47,655 bases of DNA from NCBI GenBank assembly GCA_050633205.1, contig JBOEGA010000060.1, positions 1 through 47,655 of the forward strand. The letters run 5' to 3'. The notes beneath the pieces are model-generated. The model saw only the letters and a program-made list of their open reading frames with translations. It was not told the DNA's origin and made no database searches. Each line of letters begins with the position of its first letter. Within the stretch, counting starts at the first letter, position 1. Origin of the DNA: CBDHHC01 sp050633205 (GTDB lineage Bacteria > Pseudomonadota > Alphaproteobacteria > Rhizobiales > CBDHHC01). Shown here piece by piece: positions 7,588 through 16,043 of this stretch. A program made the position numbers and the translations under genes.

Positions 7588-8181
7588 TTATTTACCACCA
7601 AAACGGCTACCAGAGCTGGAGCGCGCCCGTGGAGAGCTTTGTCTGAATGAAGAAGCCGGCGCAACTCTACGCTGGTTAAAGCTATTCTGGGTAATACCAG
7701 CAGATGACTGACGTCCCATCAGATTACTGATCAGGGCACCTGCCAAAAAGCCTGTTGCCAAACCAGAAAGACCATGACCGTAAGAAGATCCGGAAGGACC
7801 AGTACCAATCAGGCGTTTGTTACCAGCGTCGACTTCAATCGAGAACAGCTTTTTCTCGCCAGAATCCGCAACACCGTTTTTGTTGTCATCTTTGAAACCC
7901 TCAAATTTTGCATCTTTGAGCAGCTTCATTGCAATCAAAGATTCCTTGTAAAAACGAGGATCTTTGTTCATTTCAGTCTGCATGTCACTAGCAAGCTGCG
8001 TCATGTGCTTTTCTTCAGCCTTTTCGATAGAATTTTCTTTCAGATATTTATCGAATTTAACCAAAGCAGCTTCAGCGCGCTTAAGAGCTTCTCTCAGATC
8101 GGGTTTTGCCGAGGAGCCTGAATCTCCCAAAAACGCGTATGCTAATACCGCGATTACAACGAATACACCAATGTATCTCAT
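7588..8181 (-). CDS. Membrane-anchored protein with an EF-hand-like loop, function unknown
   Basis: This is a 197-residue protein that I cannot assign to a family. An N-terminal hydrophobic segment (residues 2-18) acts as a signal or anchor. A charged helical region follows (about 28-95). At about 98-109 there is a loop of the form D-D-N-K-N-G-V-A-D-S-G-E, which fits the calcium-binding EF-hand pattern DxNxNGxxDxxE. Only one such loop is present. A glycine/alanine-rich stretch (GLSGLATGFLAGALISNLMG) could insert into or lie against a membrane. The C-terminal 45 residues are low-complexity, rich in Ser, Arg and Gly, ending SRFGGK. It faces the periplasm if the first segment is an anchor. A strong terminator follows it, so it is probably monocistronic. 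Confidence 0.7.
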   Translation of the reverse strand: MRYIGVFVVIAVLAYAFLGDSGSSAKPDLREALKRAEAALVKFDKYLKENSIEKAEEKHMTQLASDMQTEMNKDPRFYKESLIAMKLLKDAKFEGFKDDNKNGVADSGEKKLFSIEVDAGNKRLIGTGPSGSSYGHGLSGLATGFLAGALISNLMGRQSSAGITQNSFNQRRVAPASSFRQSSPRARSSSGSRFGGK

Positions 8182-8274
8182 AATATTTCTCTTTTGTTGT
8201 TTCTTCCCAAGCCTGACCTAGAGATCAGACACATTCATTAGATATATGTAGAGCCTATCTGCTAATATAAGGGG

Positions 8275-9132
8275 TTATTTCAACATTTGTACCCAATATT
8301 CTTCATGCAAGCCAGGAGCATGAAAATCCTTAAGATGGCCTACTTTGTCAAATCTAGCTTCATGCAATTCTTTCTCAGCAGAAGATGATACATCTGAAGG
8401 CAATGTGGCAAGCAAAAATCTTGCTTTGTGCTGAATGCCTTCCTGTCTGTAGTGCTTTAACTGCTCTCTAACTGGCGGAATATGATCGATATCCTCATCT
8501 TCATCATGAACACGCCATCCGAGAATAAATCCCATTTCACTTTCGGCCATAGGATTTACGTCATAAAACTCTAAAGTTCCAGTTATTGGTTCTATCGCTT
8601 CATAACTGTCCTCTTCAATTAGAGGCAGACCATAAATTAACTGTGCCTCTTCCTCATCATGAAACTCAGGCACGGTCAGCTCAAGCTTTGCTCCCATAGA
8701 AGTATAGAGTTTTTTCGCTTCAGCATATATATCTTCACCATCTTCTTCGTAATCACTTGTCGTAATGAAGAGTTTGCGAATTCCGTCAGCCTTTAACATC
8801 TCGATGATTTCTTCCATCATCATACGCCCCCAGCCTTCTCCCTGGCGGCTTTCCGTTACATATGTCCATGATAACCAGCATATGTCCTGAACATCAGGAT
8901 CCTGCCTTGCACCGATTACACCAATTACCCCGCTTTTTGAATCGAGTGAAAAACCTCCGCTTTCATCGAGAACAAACATTCCTTCAATTGAATGACTAAG
9001 ACTCTCATATGCCTCTTCAGCATCATCTTCATCATGCTCATTGATTATGTCGACTACCCTGGACAAATCTGAACGTTTCATTGGACGAAGTGCAGGTTCC
9101 TTCTTCTTTCCGCCGAATAAAGAGAAACTCAT
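8275..9132 (-). CDS. GNAT family N-acetyltransferase with C-terminal extension
   Basis: This is a 285-residue protein. Residues about 15-170 are a GNAT domain. The acetyl-CoA pyrophosphate loop reads RQGEGWGRMM (motif A, R/Q-x-x-G-x-G), followed by helix MEEIIEMLKADGIRKLFI and the closing AKKLYTSMGAK, as in the usual LYxxxGF position. The last 115 residues form a second module ending HEARFDKVGHLKDFHAPGLHEEYW, which looks like the C-terminal edge of another, reduced GNAT repeat. The protein is very acidic. It is divergent from speD with a 209-base shared upstream region. A role in acetylating polyamines is tempting but rests on position only. The true substrate is unknown. Confidence 0.8.
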   Translation of the reverse strand: MSFSLFGGKKKEPALRPMKRSDLSRVVDIINEHDEDDAEEAYESLSHSIEGMFVLDESGGFSLDSKSGVIGVIGARQDPDVQDICWLSWTYVTESRQGEGWGRMMMEEIIEMLKADGIRKLFITTSDYEEDGEDIYAEAKKLYTSMGAKLELTVPEFHDEEEAQLIYGLPLIEEDSYEAIEPITGTLEFYDVNPMAESEMGFILGWRVHDEDEDIDHIPPVREQLKHYRQEGIQHKARFLLATLPSDVSSSAEKELHEARFDKVGHLKDFHAPGLHEEYWVQMLK

Positions 9133-9341
9133 ATTTTGGATATCCTTGAATTCAGTTGTTCAACCTAAATTTCAACCCTGCTACAGTCGAATTAAGGCTG
9201 AATTTTGTGCGTTATTTTCTATTGTCTGGTGTGTATAGCAGTTTGCAAATTTTTCTCAATCTATTTCAAATTGTTCTTGAATGCTTATATGCATACAGAT
9301 ATGGACAGAAGAACAAATGATACAAGAAAAAGAAAGAAGAT

Positions 9342-9704
9342 ATGAAAGTTAAACAGCTTTTTGTAGATGCGTACTATTGTAGCGGCCAGCTGGATGATGC
9401 TGATGTGCTGATGGATGTAATGAGAGAAAGTGTTGAGTCGGTTGGAGCACAAATTGTGAACTCCTGTAAGACCAACTACCAGCCACATGGTGTGACCAAT
9501 GTTCTGGTTCTGGCAGAATCTCATTGCGTAATTTCAACCTGGCCAGAGTATGGTTATGCGGCGGTAGACATTTTATTATGTAATGATTCTATGGACCCAA
9601 TGGATGTCTGGGTATTATTACGTAAATTTCTCAAGCCAGAAGAAGAAGAAGCTCAGAATTTTGTAAGACAGCTCACGCCTCCTGGCATGAGGGAGAAAAA
9701 ATAA
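9342..9704 (+). CDS. speD: S-adenosylmethionine decarboxylase proenzyme, His68-equivalent replaced
   Basis: This is a 120-residue short-form (class 1B) AdoMet decarboxylase. The self-cleavage site is LAESH, with Glu59-Ser60. Ser60 would become the pyruvoyl group and the chain would split into small beta and larger alpha subunits. STWPEYGYAAVDILLCN follows, with Cys80 matching the catalytic Cys83 of the Thermotoga enzyme. The residue five after the cleavage Ser, normally His (His68, needed for processing), is Ser65 here. The rest aligns well: YYCSGQ, GATIV-like GAQIV, PHGVTNVLVL. The enzyme provides decarboxylated SAM for the spermidine synthase encoded nearby. It stands alone and divergent from the GNAT gene. 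Whether it processes normally, or has changed substrate as some SpeD homologues have, is open. Confidence 0.9.
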   Translation: MKVKQLFVDAYYCSGQLDDADVLMDVMRESVESVGAQIVNSCKTNYQPHGVTNVLVLAESHCVISTWPEYGYAAVDILLCNDSMDPMDVWVLLRKFLKPEEEEAQNFVRQLTPPGMREKK

Positions 9705-9715
9705 AAAGCCTGTTT

Positions 9716-11425
9716 TCAGGCAGTTTTCTCCTGTGTTTCCAGAAACAGTGTTTCGAACTCTTCTGCAAGAACAGGCCGGCTGTAGTAATAGCCCTGAGCG
9801 TAAGTGCAATCCTGAGCTGACATAAATTCTGCCTGCTCGATTGTTTCTATACCCTCGGCAATAACATCCAGTTCAAGCTCACGTGCCAATGTCAAAATTG
9901 CCATAGCTATAGCTGCGTCCTGACGATCCTCTGCAACACGAGATATCAGACTCCTGTCAATTTTCAGATCGTTTACAGGGAAGTTTTTTAACCTGGCGAG
10001 AGAAGAATGCCCTGTGCCAAAATCGTCTATTGAAATATGAGCGCCTAAATCTCTTAGTTTATTGAGAGACTCCAGAACAACCGATGTGTTGTCAGCAATC
10101 ATACTTTCGGTTATCTCAAGGGTCAGGTTTTTATAAGATATACCTGTCTGCATAACCGCGTCCTGAACCACCTCGACAAAATCGCCCTTACGCAATTGAG
10201 CCAGAGAGACATTTACTGCCATAGTAAAATTATCAGAAAACTTCTTGTTCCAATTTACGCATTGCCTGCAGGATTCCAATAGTACCCAATTGCCAAGTTC
10301 ATTAATAAAACCTGTTCGTTCTGCTATTGAAATGAACTCATCAGGCGGAACTATATTACGTTCCGGATGCCTCCACCTGACCAGTGCTTCTGCCCCTACT
10401 ACAGCACCGGTTTTAAGCTCTATGACAGGCTGATACTGCAAAAACAGCTCATTATTTTCTATAGATTTATGAAGATCTTTTTCAAATTTCTGTGCTTCTT
10501 TACGCCTGATCTGCATTTCCTTATTAAAGAAATGATATGTACCGCGGTTTACTGCTTTTGCCTGATAAAGAGCTTCATCACCGCTTCTGACCAGCGCCTC
10601 AACGTTTTCTCCATCTGAAGGAGAGAGAGCTATACCGATACTTACGCTTACTTTAAAGTCAAAGCACTCGACATTGATAGGTTCAAGAAGAGAATCCAGC
10701 AGTCTGCTTGCTACAATAACCACATCACGCTCTGATTGAATGTTGGTTGCAACAACCGCAAATTCATCTCCTCCCAGTCTTGATATTATATCACTTTCCC
10801 GGGTTGCTATCTGCAAGCGTTTTGCAATTTCGACCAATAACTGATCACCTGCCTGATACCCCATCAGGTCATTAATGTCCTTGAAGTTATCTACATCCAG
10901 AAATAATACGGCAACCATTGTTTTCTGACGGCTGCTCAGCGCCATAGCGTCTTTAATTCGTACCTGAAAGAGACTTCTGTTTGGAATACCGGTTAAAGAA
11001 TCTCTATAGGAGAGATCCAGCAGTTTTTTCTCACTGCCTTTCAGAGATATTGCGTATTTAATTATACGCTTAAGCAATGCAGGGGTAAGTTCACTATAAG
11101 CTAGGCAATCAACTACCCCGAGCTCTTCTGTGGCTTTGGCGGCAATTTCATTTGGCTCATTTGTCAGGAATATTGTGGGCAAACTCTGGTCATGCAAGCC
11201 TACATAACGCTGGAATTCTACCCCACCATTATTCTCAAGTTCATATCTGACCAAACAAATATCAAACTTTTCGGATGAAAGTTCTTTTATCCCCTTGATA
11301 TAATTGTCTGTCCACAAAATATCATAGTGGCTGATATCTTCGCTACCGAGCAATTCCTGAATATTACTATAATTATCCCCGGAATCGTCGACCAAGAGTA
11401 TCCTGACTGGTGATACGCTACTCAT
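9716..11425 (-). CDS. REC-GGDEF-EAL protein with a degenerate receiver
   Basis: This is a 569-residue c-di-GMP enzyme. Residues 7-125 are a receiver-like domain: the acidic pair (LVDDS, 13-14) is kept, but the phosphoacceptor position is Arg60 (CLVRYEL) and the conserved Lys-Pro is missing. It therefore should not be phosphorylated. The GGDEF domain (about 135-300) has an intact GGDEF at 218-222 and an inhibitory RxxD (RESD, 209-212). The EAL domain (about 315-560) has EAL at 346-348, LEITES, DDFGTG, LKIDRS and AEGIE, so phosphodiesterase chemistry looks intact. Both activities appear possible. Such hybrids often use one domain as a GTP sensor. It ends 12 bases from the convergent end of speD. 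No signal peptide or membrane segment is present, so it is cytosolic. Confidence 0.93.
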   Translation of the reverse strand: MSSVSPVRILLVDDSGDNYSNIQELLGSEDISHYDILWTDNYIKGIKELSSEKFDICLVRYELENNGGVEFQRYVGLHDQSLPTIFLTNEPNEIAAKATEELGVVDCLAYSELTPALLKRIIKYAISLKGSEKKLLDLSYRDSLTGIPNRSLFQVRIKDAMALSSRQKTMVAVLFLDVDNFKDINDLMGYQAGDQLLVEIAKRLQIATRESDIISRLGGDEFAVVATNIQSERDVVIVASRLLDSLLEPINVECFDFKVSVSIGIALSPSDGENVEALVRSGDEALYQAKAVNRGTYHFFNKEMQIRRKEAQKFEKDLHKSIENNELFLQYQPVIELKTGAVVGAEALVRWRHPERNIVPPDEFISIAERTGFINELGNWVLLESCRQCVNWNKKFSDNFTMAVNVSLAQLRKGDFVEVVQDAVMQTGISYKNLTLEITESMIADNTSVVLESLNKLRDLGAHISIDDFGTGHSSLARLKNFPVNDLKIDRSLISRVAEDRQDAAIAMAILTLARELELDVIAEGIETIEQAEFMSAQDCTYAQGYYYSRPVLAEEFETLFLETQEKTA

Positions 11426-11770
11426 AAAACCTCATCCATCCTCATCAACCGCCAAGATATCAGACTAGTAGAAATATTTCGTAAATTTGCATCTTCATAG
11501 GTAACGTATTGATATGTATTGATTTTACAACTGTGTTAATTCGTCTAATATGCCTGTGTGACAGATAGCTTTAAACCAATAGCAGATATGATATTTTTTA
11601 TTTTGAGGGCATTAACTCTGGAGCAAAAATAGATCCCGATCTCACTGTGCTGCACAAAAATATTCTTAAGTGCTGACAATTGCTCAGAAATACCTACATA
11701 AGAACCAGATTCAGAACCTCAGTGTATCAAACAAATCAAAATTTTATTAAACCATAGTCGGGAGACTGTA
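11426..11770. other. Intergenic region between the divergent GGDEF-EAL and yciA genes
   Basis: This 345-base AT-rich spacer must hold the promoters of both divergent genes. I see no open frame, RNA signature or strong hairpin in it. A GGGAG ribosome binding site at its right end serves yciA. Confidence 0.6.
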
Positions 11771-12187
11771 ATGAACGACCAGAATAAAGAACAAATGAAC
11801 CTGTCTGATGGTGAGACAGTTAGCGGCCAGCTGGAACTGAAAACATTTGCCATGCCTAAAGATACCAATGCCAATGGCGATATTTTTGGCGGCTGGGTAC
11901 TTTCGCAGATGGACCTTGCTGCTGGTGTTACAGCACGGGAAAAAGCACGTGGACGTGTAGCAACAATAGCTATTGATGCGATGAAGTTTGTCCGCCCGGT
12001 CAGAGTTGGTGACCTGTTATGCGTTTATTGCTCAATTGTTAAAATCGGCAATACATCAGTTCGTATTTCTGTTGAAGCCTGGGTTGAAAGGTATCAGTAT
12101 GGAGTCAGAAAAAAGGTGACAGAGGGTATATTCACTTTTGTTGCTATTGATGAAGAAGGGCGTCCACGTCCGATACCAACGGCTTAA
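11771..12187 (+). CDS. yciA: Acyl-CoA thioesterase YciA
   Basis: This is a 138-residue hotdog-fold acyl-CoA hydrolase of the YciA/BACH group. The motif N-A-N-G-D-I-F-G-G-W-V-L (residues 33-44) carries the catalytic Asn/Asp and the GG turn. MKFVRPVRVGDLL and the terminal VAIDEEGRPRPIP are hallmarks of the family. YciA cleaves a broad range of acyl-CoAs and helps keep the CoA pool free. A GGGAG site eight bases upstream fixes the start. A small membrane protein gene follows four bases after the stop and is probably co-transcribed. Confidence 0.92.
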   Translation: MNDQNKEQMNLSDGETVSGQLELKTFAMPKDTNANGDIFGGWVLSQMDLAAGVTAREKARGRVATIAIDAMKFVRPVRVGDLLCVYCSIVKIGNTSVRISVEAWVERYQYGVRKKVTEGIFTFVAIDEEGRPRPIPTA

Positions 12188-12191
12188 TGGA

Positions 12192-12413
12192 ATGAAATTA
12201 CTCAGTTTTTCTATTTTTCTTTCGGCATTGATTGTAGGTGGCGTGATTTTCGCCACCTTCTGGCTTGACCACAAGAAGGCTGACAATGAAAATATATTTC
12301 AGATTACTCCAAGCGGTAATCTGGTAAAATATAACAAGAAGACACTTACTATGACCCTATGTGGATTGTCCGGGCAGAAATATCGCTGCCTGGAGTTTGA
12401 GAAACAACCCTAA
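12192..12413 (+). CDS. Small single-pass membrane protein
   Basis: This 73-residue protein starts with MKLLSFSIFLSALIVGGVIFATFW, a membrane anchor or uncleaved signal. A short polar domain with two cysteines follows (LCGLSGQKYRCLEF). The start at 12192 is four bases after the yciA stop, and an upstream in-frame start would lie inside yciA and add a non-hydrophobic tail. The ribosome binding site is weak, so translation probably depends on yciA. I recognise no family. The two cysteines in the likely periplasmic part could form a disulfide. Confidence 0.6.
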   Translation: MKLLSFSIFLSALIVGGVIFATFWLDHKKADNENIFQITPSGNLVKYNKKTLTMTLCGLSGQKYRCLEFEKQP

Positions 12414-12506
12414 GGGCAAGACCTGCATTATATAAAAACCTTGAAAGTCATAAATCTCCAACCATATAGTTATCATGATAACTTATTGCAATTTCGGAGA
12501 TTAACC

Positions 12507-13175
12507 ATGCAGCGGATTCAAGAACGCCTTGAGCTGATCAGCTTCAGAATATGTCCCTTTGTTATGCGTGCACAGATAACGGGGCTTGAGAAGGGATGTG
12601 AGTTTAAAACAACCTATATTGACCTAGCAAACAAGCCGCAGTGGTTTCTGGACCAATCACCAACAGGTGCTGTCCCTGCGATTAAAATTGATGGGTATTT
12701 TATTTTTGAAAGTGCTGTGATCTGCGATCTTATTGATGACCTTACACATGATACGCTCTACCCTTCAGACCCTGTTCAAAAATACTATAACAAGTCATGG
12801 ATAGATTTTGCTTCAGACCTGATATTTAAACAGTTTGCTGTTTTAACTGCAAAAGATAAGGCCACTTATGATGAAAAGGTTGAAGAAATACTTCCAGCCC
12901 TTGCGATTGTTGAGAAGCAGATCTCTAACAAACCATTCTGGAATGGCGAACAGTTCAGTATAATTGACGCAGCTTATGCTCCACTTCTTCATCGCTTTAA
13001 TCTGGTTAAGGAGCACTTTAATATTGACTATCTGCAAGGGTATCCAAAGCTAAAATACTGGACCGGCTGTGTGCTTACCAACAGCTCTGTTAGGCAAGTC
13101 TGTAATGAAGAATTTAATGCAGAGTACCTTGAATATCTGAACAAGCGCGAGACTTACCTCACAAGCGGTACATAA
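12507..13175 (+). CDS. Glutathione S-transferase family protein
   Basis: This is a 222-residue GST-fold protein. The N-terminal thioredoxin-like half (about 1-80) has ISFRICPFVMRAQI, where the Cys-Pro-Phe gives an omega/CLIC-type active cysteine. SPTGAVPAIKIDG provides the cis-proline of the glutathione site, and ESAVICDLID the Ser that binds the gamma-glutamyl group. The C-terminal half is all-helical, with FSIIDAAYAPLLHR as the N-capping box. GGAG six bases before ATG 12507 decides the start; a longer frame 22 codons upstream lacks one. The substrate is unknown. The separate MarR gene downstream may regulate it. Confidence 0.88.
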   Translation: MQRIQERLELISFRICPFVMRAQITGLEKGCEFKTTYIDLANKPQWFLDQSPTGAVPAIKIDGYFIFESAVICDLIDDLTHDTLYPSDPVQKYYNKSWIDFASDLIFKQFAVLTAKDKATYDEKVEEILPALAIVEKQISNKPFWNGEQFSIIDAAYAPLLHRFNLVKEHFNIDYLQGYPKLKYWTGCVLTNSSVRQVCNEEFNAEYLEYLNKRETYLTSGT

Positions 13176-13313
13176 GTTCAACACTCAGATAATATGTTAA
13201 ATTTTTTAACGTTCGCGGAGTTGTCATCTTCGCGTAATCCCTGATAGTGTCAGGACAATTCTCATATGGCCACTGCTTCATATGGGGAATTTTTTTCTAT
13301 TAAGGCGTTTATC

Positions 13314-13766
13314 ATGTTTTTTTTAAAAGACCTTCCTACGAGGGAAATGCTTAACGCATACGGGGATGTTTACCCGGATATGAAGCCCGATGCTGTTGAG
13401 AAAGCTCTTATACTTCTTCGCCACGCCAGCCTGTTAATGCGTGATCTTGAAAAATATTTTGCCAAGCACAGCCTCTCTCAAACCAGGTTTATTATTCTAA
13501 TTCTTCTTGACAGGCAGCCAGATCAGGATGGGCTGACTGCAATTGATCTGGTAAGCAAAATGGATATCAGTAAAACGGTAATTTCTAAAACAGTTCATTC
13601 ACTGGAAAAGGAAGGTTTAATAAAAATCAGTGAGCACAAACATGATGCGAGGTCCAAATGGCTGCGGCTGACTGTGAGCGGCAAGAAAGTACTAAGTGAC
13701 GTGCTCCCAGGCTATTATAAGATTATTAACGACTTCATGGAAAATAACGATACTCAAGCCCCATAG
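13314..13766 (+). CDS. MarR family transcriptional regulator
   Basis: This is a winged helix-turn-helix regulator of 150 residues. The order is typical of MarR: dimerisation helix (AVEKALILLRHASLLMRDLEKYFAKHSLS), QTRFIILILL, recognition helix (MDISKTVISKTVHSLEKEGLI) and the wing with HDARSKWLRLT. Start 13314 is supported by AAGG eight bases upstream and by the conserved FLKDLPTREML opening. A start at 13266 with a weaker AGGA would add 16 residues. The GST gene upstream is a possible target. The ligand is unknown, though oxidants or phenolic compounds are common for the family. Confidence 0.87.
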   Translation: MFFLKDLPTREMLNAYGDVYPDMKPDAVEKALILLRHASLLMRDLEKYFAKHSLSQTRFIILILLDRQPDQDGLTAIDLVSKMDISKTVISKTVHSLEKEGLIKISEHKHDARSKWLRLTVSGKKVLSDVLPGYYKIINDFMENNDTQAP

Positions 13767-13916
13767 CTCCCATCTGCAATATGCCTTGCGGGGGATCTGC
13801 TAATTTTTTCTTACTTTTATCATATATAAATTGTTATTTCCTATACTTCCATATCGCAAGTCAAATCAGTTGTTGGAACCACGATACTTGCAGGAAGTGG
13901 GAGTCAGGGTTGCGAT

Positions 13917-16028
13917 ATGCACCAATCCGCCAGAACATTAAGCATTATGTTAATGCTGTCTTTTTTGATTGTCACTGGAGTTGTGTGTGCACCAGTTATC
14001 TATTACACACTGTATCTAACCCGTCAGACCCTGATACAGGAAAAATCTGTACATATCAGTTCTCTTGCCAAGAACCGTGTAGAGCAGATACAAGGGCTTC
14101 TTGAAAAAAATATTACTAATCTAAATCTTGTATCAAGCCGTACACAGTTGCGTTTATCCATGCAGTCCTATAACCAGGACTCTGCCCCTGAACATCTACA
14201 AAAAATGGTCAGGATACTTAATGATGCGAAGCTTAGTGCCCCTTACATGAAGCATATCAGCCTGATTAATACCGAGGGTAAGGTCGTCGCTTCAACAGAC
14301 AAAAAGAAAATCGGGACATCAGTAAAAAAATCCCGAGAATTTCTTCAGGGAAAAAATACCGGTGCAGTACACAGGATTTTTTCACAGCAAGACACTCCTT
14401 TAATATCTGTCACAAGTCCAATGCGCTTAGATGGAAAAATTATTGGCATTTCCTGGAGTGAAATGGGTTTTAAAGAGTTCAATGACATTATGCTTGATGG
14501 AACCGGGTTGGGCAAAACCGGTGAGCTGCTGATTACTGGTCTTTCCGAAAATGGAGAAAATATTTTCCTGGCTCCCAGCAGGCACAACAAGGCTATAAGC
14601 TTCAATAGTATATTTGCCAGAGAGCATAAGATATTTACTGATCTGGTTACTGAAGGGCACAAGAACTCTGCCAAATTACAACCAATTGTAGATTACAGAG
14701 GCAGGAAGGCCATTGCAGCATTCAGTAATATTCCAAAACTGAACTGGATGGTCATGGCCAAAATTGACTGGTCAGAAGTAGAAGAGCCTATCGTATCTGA
14801 ACAAAACAGCATTATGATAATGATGGCCATTCTCATTGTCCCCTTTATTGTTCTATGTGCAATATTATCCAGACTTCTAACCAATGCTGTATATATGGCT
14901 GAGGAAAAGACAAACTCCATTATTGATACGGCTGGCGATGCTATTCTGCTCATTGGGGATAATGGCCATATAGCAGGTATCAATAAATCTGCAGAGCAAC
15001 TGTTTGGATACAACAGAGAAGAATTAATTGCAAAACCAGCTACGATACTTATAGATCCATCCAAAAGAGATCAGTATAGCAAGCTATTAACCAGAATGTG
15101 CGAGGCGACATTTACACGGTCTCTCAGGCAAATGGAACTCACTGCCGCAACTTCTTCCGGTGACATTATTCCGATGGAGATTTCTGTCAGTCAGACAAAT
15201 ACTGCCGGGGATATAAAACTAATTATTATTGGGCGGGATATTACAAAAAGGCGAGAAATAGAAGAGACAATCAATAATAGTATACAGAAACAAAATGAAC
15301 TGATCGAAACCCAGAAGCTTTTTGTAAATATTGCAACTCATGAGTTCCGCACTCCCTTGTCAATGATATCTAATGCAATACAACATCTTGAAAGATCAGA
15401 TGAATCACTGACTGAGGATTACCTGCTATCTAAAACAGGAAAAATACGTTTTGCAGTTGGGCGGATGCTAAAACTTATCGAACGCCTGTTATCGCTATCC
15501 AATATTGAAATGCGCAGTTTTTCTCTTGATATTAAATCCTGCAATATTGAAGAGCTGCTAAGACATAGTTGCGACTTTCACCAGGATCTGGCTAAAAGCC
15601 ATAATATTGTCGCCGAAATAGATACCTTGCCCCAGTTCATACGCGCTGATGCCATTACTTTAGAGCAGATACTCAATAATTTAATAGAAAATACGATTAA
15701 ATACTCTCCCGAAGGAGGGGGTATTTATATATCAGCCAAAGAAGATCAGGACTTTATTGAAATAAAAATACGGGATACCGGGCTGGGTATTGATGCTGAT
15801 GAAATTCCGCGACTGTTTGAACGATTTTTCAGATCAACAAACTCTGTGGGTATAGCAGGGACCGGTATAGGGCTCCATCTGGTAAAGATCCTTACAGAAA
15901 TGCATGAAGGAACTATCAGTGTTGAGAGCCAAACTGGTAAGGGAAGCACTTTTATCCTGAGGCTTCCTATACAGGGCCCAAAACAAGAACAGAAACAGGA
16001 CAACTTACAAACGGGTTGTGCGGCATAA
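13917..16028 (+). CDS. Membrane sensor histidine kinase (Cache-like sensor, PAS, HisKA, HATPase)
   Basis: This is a 703-residue sensor kinase. Two membrane segments at about 9-33 and 298-320 enclose a periplasmic double-Cache-like sensor of about 260 residues (ISLINTEGKVVASTD, then PLISVTSPM and GRKAIAAFSNIPKLNW). A PAS domain follows (about 333-445, with NKSAEQLFGYNREEL). The phosphoacceptor is His475 in the H-box ATHEFRTPLS. The ATPase has the N-box (LNNLIENTIKYS), G1 (DTGLGI), F-box (FERFFR) and G2 (GTGIGL). All catalytic motifs are intact. The response regulator gene begins 15 bases after the stop, so they form a two-component pair. The ligand is unknown; Cache sensors often bind amino acids or small organic acids. 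Confidence 0.93.
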   Translation: MHQSARTLSIMLMLSFLIVTGVVCAPVIYYTLYLTRQTLIQEKSVHISSLAKNRVEQIQGLLEKNITNLNLVSSRTQLRLSMQSYNQDSAPEHLQKMVRILNDAKLSAPYMKHISLINTEGKVVASTDKKKIGTSVKKSREFLQGKNTGAVHRIFSQQDTPLISVTSPMRLDGKIIGISWSEMGFKEFNDIMLDGTGLGKTGELLITGLSENGENIFLAPSRHNKAISFNSIFAREHKIFTDLVTEGHKNSAKLQPIVDYRGRKAIAAFSNIPKLNWMVMAKIDWSEVEEPIVSEQNSIMIMMAILIVPFIVLCAILSRLLTNAVYMAEEKTNSIIDTAGDAILLIGDNGHIAGINKSAEQLFGYNREELIAKPATILIDPSKRDQYSKLLTRMCEATFTRSLRQMELTAATSSGDIIPMEISVSQTNTAGDIKLIIIGRDITKRREIEETINNSIQKQNELIETQKLFVNIATHEFRTPLSMISNAIQHLERSDESLTEDYLLSKTGKIRFAVGRMLKLIERLLSLSNIEMRSFSLDIKSCNIEELLRHSCDFHQDLAKSHNIVAEIDTLPQFIRADAITLEQILNNLIENTIKYSPEGGGIYISAKEDQDFIEIKIRDTGLGIDADEIPRLFERFFRSTNSVGIAGTGIGLHLVKILTEMHEGTISVESQTGKGSTFILRLPIQGPKQEQKQDNLQTGCAA

Positions 16029-16043
16029 CCAGGGAGATAAGAA

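Noticed and set aside
13781..14104. Open frame in front of and within the histidine kinase gene
   Set aside because: It overlaps the start of the kinase in another frame and its composition is not protein-like. The kinase frame has clear domains.
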